Assembly (NCBI GenBank): GCA_949316235.1
Contig: OX438760.1
Location: 4,652,501 to 4,716,500 of the forward strand
Length of the DNA stretch: 64,000 bases
From: Oegoconia quadripuncta
Lineage: Eukaryota > Arthropoda > Insecta > Lepidoptera > Autostichidae
Direction of reading: 5' to 3'
Part shown: positions 59,240 to 64,000 of the stretch, piece after piece
Layout of the letters: each line of letters starts with the position of its first letter
Numbering within the stretch: the first letter of the stretch is position 1
The notes under the pieces: model-generated
What the model was told of the DNA's origin: nothing
Databases searched by the model: none
The model's input: only the letters and a program-made list of their open reading frames with translations
Translations under genes and position numbers: made by a program

Positions 59240-59690
59240 AAGGACCAACCGCACATACCGAAGCACCAGCAGAGGAGTGTGGTCTCCATATCGTCTCTAT
59301 ATCCATATCATCGTGATAGGGATAGGCTTGTACATGACATAGTACCAAAATCAACAAATTACAAAAAAAATTGTTATTACATGGCAATACAAATTTATAA
59401 TAAGCTACCTCAATTTTTAAGACAGTTACCTATACAAAAATTTAAAAAAAGTTTATATGAATGGCTTCAAACTCACAATTTTTATCATGTTAACGATTTT
59501 TTTAATTTTAAATAAGCGATTAATCAATGCATGTTCCTATTGTTATTGCTGTATTTTAAATGTTTGCATGCTGTGTTATATAGCTGAATGTGGAGAACTA
59601 TAATTTCTTTAATCTATCAACTATGTATGTACCCCATTCAATGCGAATAAATGAATGAATATGAATGAATATGAATATGCGAATACTTAG
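59240..59690 (+). pseudogene. LINE RT C-terminus and 3' UTR
   Basis: The frame to 59515 ends YNKLPQFLRQLPIQKFKKS and LYEWLQTHNFYHVNDFF, the usual C-terminus of CR1/Jockey-like insect LINEs. It is followed by about 150 bp of 3' UTR and a GAATGAATATGAATGAATAT tail (59655-59677). Confidence 0.7.
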
Positions 59691-59789
59691 TAAGTTTTTA
59701 TTGAGATTCAGAAAGAAGGCGATAACTTGAAATGGACTGCAGTTCTTTCTTAAATGACTTCAAAAAAGATGGTTCGCAATTCGACTCTT

Positions 59790-60010
59790 TTTACCCGACT
59801 GCCCAAGAAAGGAAGGGTAATGTTTTTCGAGTGTATGTATGTATGTAGATTTCTATGTTACCGCCTGTAGCCAAACGGCTTGATCGATTTCGAAGTGCAT
59901 GGTGCCGTTAGATTCGCCTTGATCCCTGGAGTGTCATTGGATACATTTTATGGTGAAAAATGCAACATGGCGCCCGCGAAATACAAAATATGCTGTCGGT
60001 TCTTTTTGTT
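59790..60010 (+). repeat. Dispersed repeat R, inverted relative to the others
   Basis: CCCGACTGCCCAAGAAAGGA, GGTAATGTTTTTCGAGTGTA and AAAAATGCAACATGGCGCCC are the complement of repeat R at 4955-5320. Confidence 0.5.
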
Positions 60011-60079
60011 TTTTAAACTCATGTTGTTATTTTATACCGTTTACGATGATTATTCTTTCGTTTGATAAGATTTACCGCC

Positions 60080-60175
60080 ACAGTGGTCTGATGCTGCACT
60101 CTGGAGATAGAGAATGGAACGTTCAGTAAAAGTCGGACTCTTGCTAATTTTTGGCGGTTCAATTCAAAATGAAAA
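60080..60175 (+). repeat. Short dispersed repeat
   Basis: GATGCTGCACTCTGGAGATA and CTAATTTTTGGCGG parallel 51025-51105 (GATGATGCACTCCAGAGATA) and, partly, 63843-63868. Confidence 0.45.
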
Positions 60176-60584
60176 TCATTATAATTAGTTATAAAAACGT
60201 AAAAGTTATAATACACTTTATTGCACAACAAAAAAGAAAATACAGTTACTGAAAGTTATTAAAATTAAGTAGGCATATACTCGTTGGTCTCGTACAAGTC
60301 GATGTGATAGTAATATGTTTTAGTTCGGCTTCGGTTCGGCCGTTTGGTATATATAACATGTAAAACAGCTATGTGTAGCGGTAAATACAGTAGAAACTAA
60401 ATATATTTTACGATTTGCGATGTTGCTAAGGAAATAATCTGTAACGTCTCTACCATAATGGGATAGGTTACGAAGTCGCTACTAATGTGCACAGTGATAC
60501 TCGCAGCGCCAACAAGTTGGCTTATACTCCTGTAGTCAGTAAAAAACTAAACACATAAATATAAAAAAATATATATCCTAGGAT

Positions 60585-60757
60585 ATACACACAGCGCCAT
60601 CTAGTTATGTATTATGGATAACAAACGTTTGACATACCACACAAAATCAGGTACACTGGTCCATAATCATCACAAACACTTGCCCCTAGCGGGATTCGAA
60701 CCAGCGACCTTTCGGTATAGCAGTCAGAGTTTGTAACAACTACACCAAACAGGTTTA
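60585..60757 (-). repeat. SINE-B, near full length
   Basis: The minus-strand head holds GGTTCGAATCCCGCTAGGGG and TTGGTGTAGTTGTTACAAAC; the body includes the CATAACTAGATGGCGCTGTG segment. Confidence 0.65.
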
Positions 60758-61444
60758 TAATGTATACTCTATGTCGGAGGGTACAGAAAAGGTAACAAAC
60801 TCAGAGTTAAGTACTAACTCAATTTCTAACTACCCAAATTCATTACCGGACAAAGTAATCGGAGTTTGACCGTGGAAAAGGTTCGTCAACTCGTCGGTCG
60901 TAAGTTCTTATCGCAGCCCTAACATTCCCACTTTTCCCAGCGCTATTTTATTTTCTTTAAGTTCGTGTTACGAGTTAGTTGAAATCTTTAGTCACAGTGA
61001 AAGCGCATTGAGAGCTATAGCATCAGCTGTAAATAACACCATCAAACACATAACATAACTCGTTTTTCGTCGGGTATTAAAAATACAGCGTGGAACTCCT
61101 TGTGTGACTATATCTAAAAAATGTGATTGAGAAATTCTAGGTAAATAGAGCATCCACATAAGAATGCAAGCTATACAAACTAAATTTGAAACAAATCTTT
61201 AATCTCTGACTTTCTTCAAACTTTGTTCAACAATTTGTCATGCTCAGTGCATGATATACTTGCAGGCTCAAGCAGTACGTGAAAGAGCCATGCAAGTAGC
61301 GTGTGCAGCCCACGCGATTCGCTTCATATCAGCAAATAGAAGAATTTAATAATACAAATAGAGCCCATCAAAACAACTGAAATAAACAAAAGCAAAATAA
61401 TATTTGAAGCCATTTAATATTTAACTCAGATTACATGATCGAAC
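60758..61444. other. No feature recognised
   Basis: Nothing supported. Confidence 0.3.
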
Positions 61445-61775
61445 CGAAAGGAGCGTCGGTGACTCAGCGGTTAAGTCGCGGTCTCCCAATTTAGGAGGTC
61501 CGGGTTCGTGTCCCAGGCAGCCCATGTACCAATGAGGTTATTTAAAATTTAATTTAATTACTTATGTGCATTTATCCGACTGCTCTTAAACGGTAAAGGA
61601 AAACAACGTGAGGAAACCAGCATGCCTGACAAATAAAAATTCAAAGGTATGTGAAGTCCCCAACCCGCATTGGGCCAGCGTGGTGGACTATGGTCCATAC
61701 TCCCTCATTATACGAGGGAAGGCCTATATCCCTGCAGTGGGATGTTTACGGGCTAATGATGATGATGATAATGAT
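61445..61775 (+). repeat. SINE-D: tRNA-like head with LINE-like tail
   Basis: Head GCGTCGGTGACTCAGCGGTT and GGTCCGGGTTCGTGTCCC carry A- and B-box-like motifs. The tail CAGCGTGGTGGACTATGGTC, GAAGGCCTATATCCCTGCAG ends in (GAT)n, wording shared with lepidopteran LINE 3' ends. A chimera that could borrow LINE machinery. Confidence 0.7.
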
Positions 61776-61919
61776 GGTTATATGTATTATATTTTATATA
61801 TATTATGTATTTATGTTTGTATGTATTCAATTAACGTATGTATTTATATGGGTGATTTATTTATTTTATTAAAATTAGTTTACCGTGCACGCTACCTACA
61901 TTATCATGTGCGTAATGCT

Positions 61920-62055
61920 TCCTAACCCAAAGGTTGCCTGGAAGAGATCGCTTTTAGTGATAAGGTCCCCAAATTATACCATCCAGTTTTTCTTATTTTT
62001 CTTATGTTTGTTATTGTTGTACAATAAAGAATATTTTGTTTGTTTGTTTGATGAT
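61920..62055 (+). repeat. LINE 3' end with (TTTG)n tail
   Basis: AAGAGATCGCTTTTAGTGAT and AATAAAGAATATTTTGTTTG, then GTTTGTTTG. Same family as 51921-52072. Confidence 0.55.
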
Positions 62056-62539
62056 AGATGAGTTCGGTAACTTTTCTGTAGAAAGATATTAAAGTTTTGT
62101 TAAGGAATAAAGCCCTTACCATGTTGTTGCGGGATAAATTAGGTAGGTAGGCGAACGCAACGCTAAAAGTGTAGCTGTAACTTGTACTAGACGACGGCCG
62201 TAAGTAAACGAATATGAGAAAACTCAGCAAAGCTACTGCTTTGTGTTACTGACACAACTATGATGCTGTACAGCACCCTGCCTTCCCACATCACATTTAT
62301 AATTACATAACAAGAAACTTATGACCACAGAACAACTAATTTACTAGCGGATATGACTATAAAATTCTGTATTCAAAAATATTTCAGTTCGTAAACTATA
62401 GAAATTACATTTGAAATCGGCATACGACTTATTATACGAAGTTTCGGCACGTAAAAAGAACAGAACTGACACGTCTCTTTCCGTAGGTGTCGTGAAAGGC
62501 GACCAAGGGACTTTCCACCAGAAAACATCATTAGACATG
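62056..62539. other. No feature recognised
   Basis: Overlapping minus-strand frames without family resemblance. Confidence 0.3.
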
Positions 62540-62720
62540 CACGTCTTACGGTGATGGGCTCACCCCCTGTCACGTGTGCATTTCTGAACATTTCGAATGG
62601 TGAAAGTGGATGTTGTTTCAAGCATTAATCTTTTAGTATTTGGAACACCCAAACGCTCATGTTTTGGGATATCTCTGACACCCCATTTGGGATAAAGTAC
62701 GTGACGTTATGTACATATGC
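62540..62720. repeat. Dispersed repeat pieces
   Basis: 62545-62640 resembles 54080-54180; 62660-62715 resembles 24862-24920 (TTTTGGGATATCTCTGACAC). Confidence 0.5.
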
Positions 62721-62954
62721 GTAACAAGGTTAACTCCTCGAACAAGAATAAGCCAGAAACTCGAAGGTTACCCAAAGTTCGGGTAGTGTTATTCCTCTAT
62801 GCCCAAAGTAATGGACCAGGAAAACAAAATAATGATTAGACTGAATATCGCGATAGTGGTTTACGTCTGTGGTTATGATTGCTCATCATCCAAATAGAAA
62901 TTTCATAATAACCTTTTGCACTTTTATTTTATGCGCTACGATTCCCTTACCCGG

Positions 62955-63035
62955 AACTGGCTATCTTATCTCAAACAACCGGAACACAACAATGATATCA
63001 TATCAACATTACATGGTGGTAGCTAGCCTAGCGGA
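62955..63035 (-). repeat. Degenerate SINE-A fragment
   Basis: CTGGCTATCTTATCTCAAAC and GGTGGTAGCTAGCC with the middle deleted. Confidence 0.5.
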
Positions 63036-63164
63036 AAATGCTTCCATATTAATCACGCCGACAAACTGGTAAAATTAAATCTTTAAAATTTTTTTGCGGT
63101 ACGGTACCACGTTTAGAGAGGATGAATTATCTTTAATTTTCGTATCGTGTGGGGTGTCGTTAGA

Positions 63165-63245
63165 TATGTCATTCAAAAATATTAGAGGTTATCTTGAACA
63201 GTTTTTCGATTCAGGCTTTAAAGTGCACATTTTGTTAGAGTCAAA
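63165..63245 (+). repeat. Dispersed repeat shared with 44915-45030
   Basis: AAATATTAGAGGTTATCTTG followed by AACAGTTTTTCGATTCAGGC. Confidence 0.5.
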
Positions 63246-64000
63246 TTCAGTAGTTCGTCCGGTGTTCAACGACAATCTGCCTGCGTAGCGTGACATCATT
63301 TGTCGCGCACGACATAGTTGTTAGAGTGGGATATTTATATATTTCGTCCAAGCGAATGATACGGGGGTTGATCTCGAATTTCCGAGCATTCAGGCGTTTT
63401 TGTCACTCTTATTATCGACACCTTTATTTGCGGTACCTTTGGACTAGCCATGGTAAAAGCAAGAGGTCGAACTTCACATGACCTCTAACAAGGGTTGCCA
63501 ACCGTACTCTTAAAAATAGTGTAGGTATTGTGCTCTTTTTCATGTAGGTGTACTTTATAATATATAACATTTGCCATAAAAATTACTGCATGATGTGCAT
63601 GGCCCTGTGAAGTGGAGCACATGGGTTAGGGCATGGAGAGCGATGCTTGAGTCGGTAGGCGTTTGAATGTTCATGCGAGTATCAAAATTAATCAAAGTTG
63701 CCGTTCTCATTTCAAAAGTTCGCATTTCGAACTGACTCGGAAAGAGGTTCCATGTTCGTCTGTATGTATTTTTCATGTAATTGTTACGCTATGTATTCAT
63801 TGTGTTTGAAAGGCTTTATCTCCTTTAAATTGTCCCATATAAAGATGATGCACTTCGGAGATAGATAATGACCTTGTGATACCAAGATAGTGATCTTGAA
63901 ATTGAGATCGCGTATCAGTCTCGGTCTCAATAATATTTTTTTATACTTTTTTAATATGCAACAGATTCTCAACGTCAACTTAATGTCACCTCAATCTTGA
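63246..64000. other. No gene recognised
   Basis: Several 60-70 codon frames, none convincing. 63843-63868 echoes the repeat at 60080-60175. Confidence 0.3.

Noticed and set aside
1..64000. CRISPR array, bacterial operon features, rRNA genes
   Set aside because: No regularly spaced direct repeats and no rRNA motifs. The introns, TATA boxes and SINE/LINE content show eukaryotic DNA.

Overview
This window is repeat-rich, AT-rich animal DNA, most likely from a moth or butterfly (Lepidoptera). It has no recognisable host gene. It does have spliceosomal GT-AG introns, TATA/initiator promoters, many short tRNA-headed SINE copies, and worn 3' ends of several insect LINE families. The lepidopteran assignment is an inference from the repeat families.

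The main content is two complete Maverick/Polinton elements: virus-like, self-replicating DNA transposons that encode capsid proteins. Copy 1 is 5982-20977 and copy 2 is 27344-42339. Both are 14,996 bp and lie in opposite orientation, with 6,366 bp of host DNA between them. Each has perfect-looking 1,727-bp terminal inverted repeats (TIRs) and its own 6-bp target duplication (CACGTC for copy 1, ATAACC for copy 2), so they are two insertions and not one duplicated segment. A base at p in copy 1 corresponds to 48321 minus p in copy 2, and this holds across the whole element. I found only four base differences, without aligning every base.

Gene order from the PolB end: TIR gene A (two exons, 156 aa, basic nuclear-localisation signal); a leader exon beginning in the TIR; protein-primed family-B DNA polymerase; packaging ATPase; two related small proteins (72 and 109 aa); a 255-aa protein of unknown function; DDE integrase with a C-terminal chromodomain; minor capsid (penton-like) protein; a 149-aa protein resembling adenovirus pVI/pX; major capsid protein; adenain-type cysteine protease; then the opposite TIR with a convergent 103-aa gene and a second gene A. 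From the ATPase to the 149-aa gene most neighbours overlap or nearly touch (TAATG and ATGA junctions). The likely cycle is: integrase inserts, PolB copies from the TIR ends, ATPase packages, capsid proteins assemble, protease matures.

Each copy carries one nonsense mutation in a different gene. Copy 1 is broken in PolB (codon 426) and copy 2 in the pVI-like gene (codon 19). Every gene is therefore intact in at least one copy. The TIR boundary falls inside a coding exon, so the same promoter and first 30 residues lead into two different genes at the two ends of the element.

The flanks are layered transposon debris. They include a LINE ORF1 running off the left edge, a PIF/Harbinger transposase fragment (3901-4233), and a LINE reading frame into which copy 1 jumped (5911-5981 and 20978-21258). 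There are four SINE families (called A-D here), several LINE 3' ends, fold-back repeats at 22286-22605 and 25190-25705, and a 346-bp miniature element with 44-bp inverted ends, a 9-bp target duplication and a THAP-domain first exon (57323-57668).
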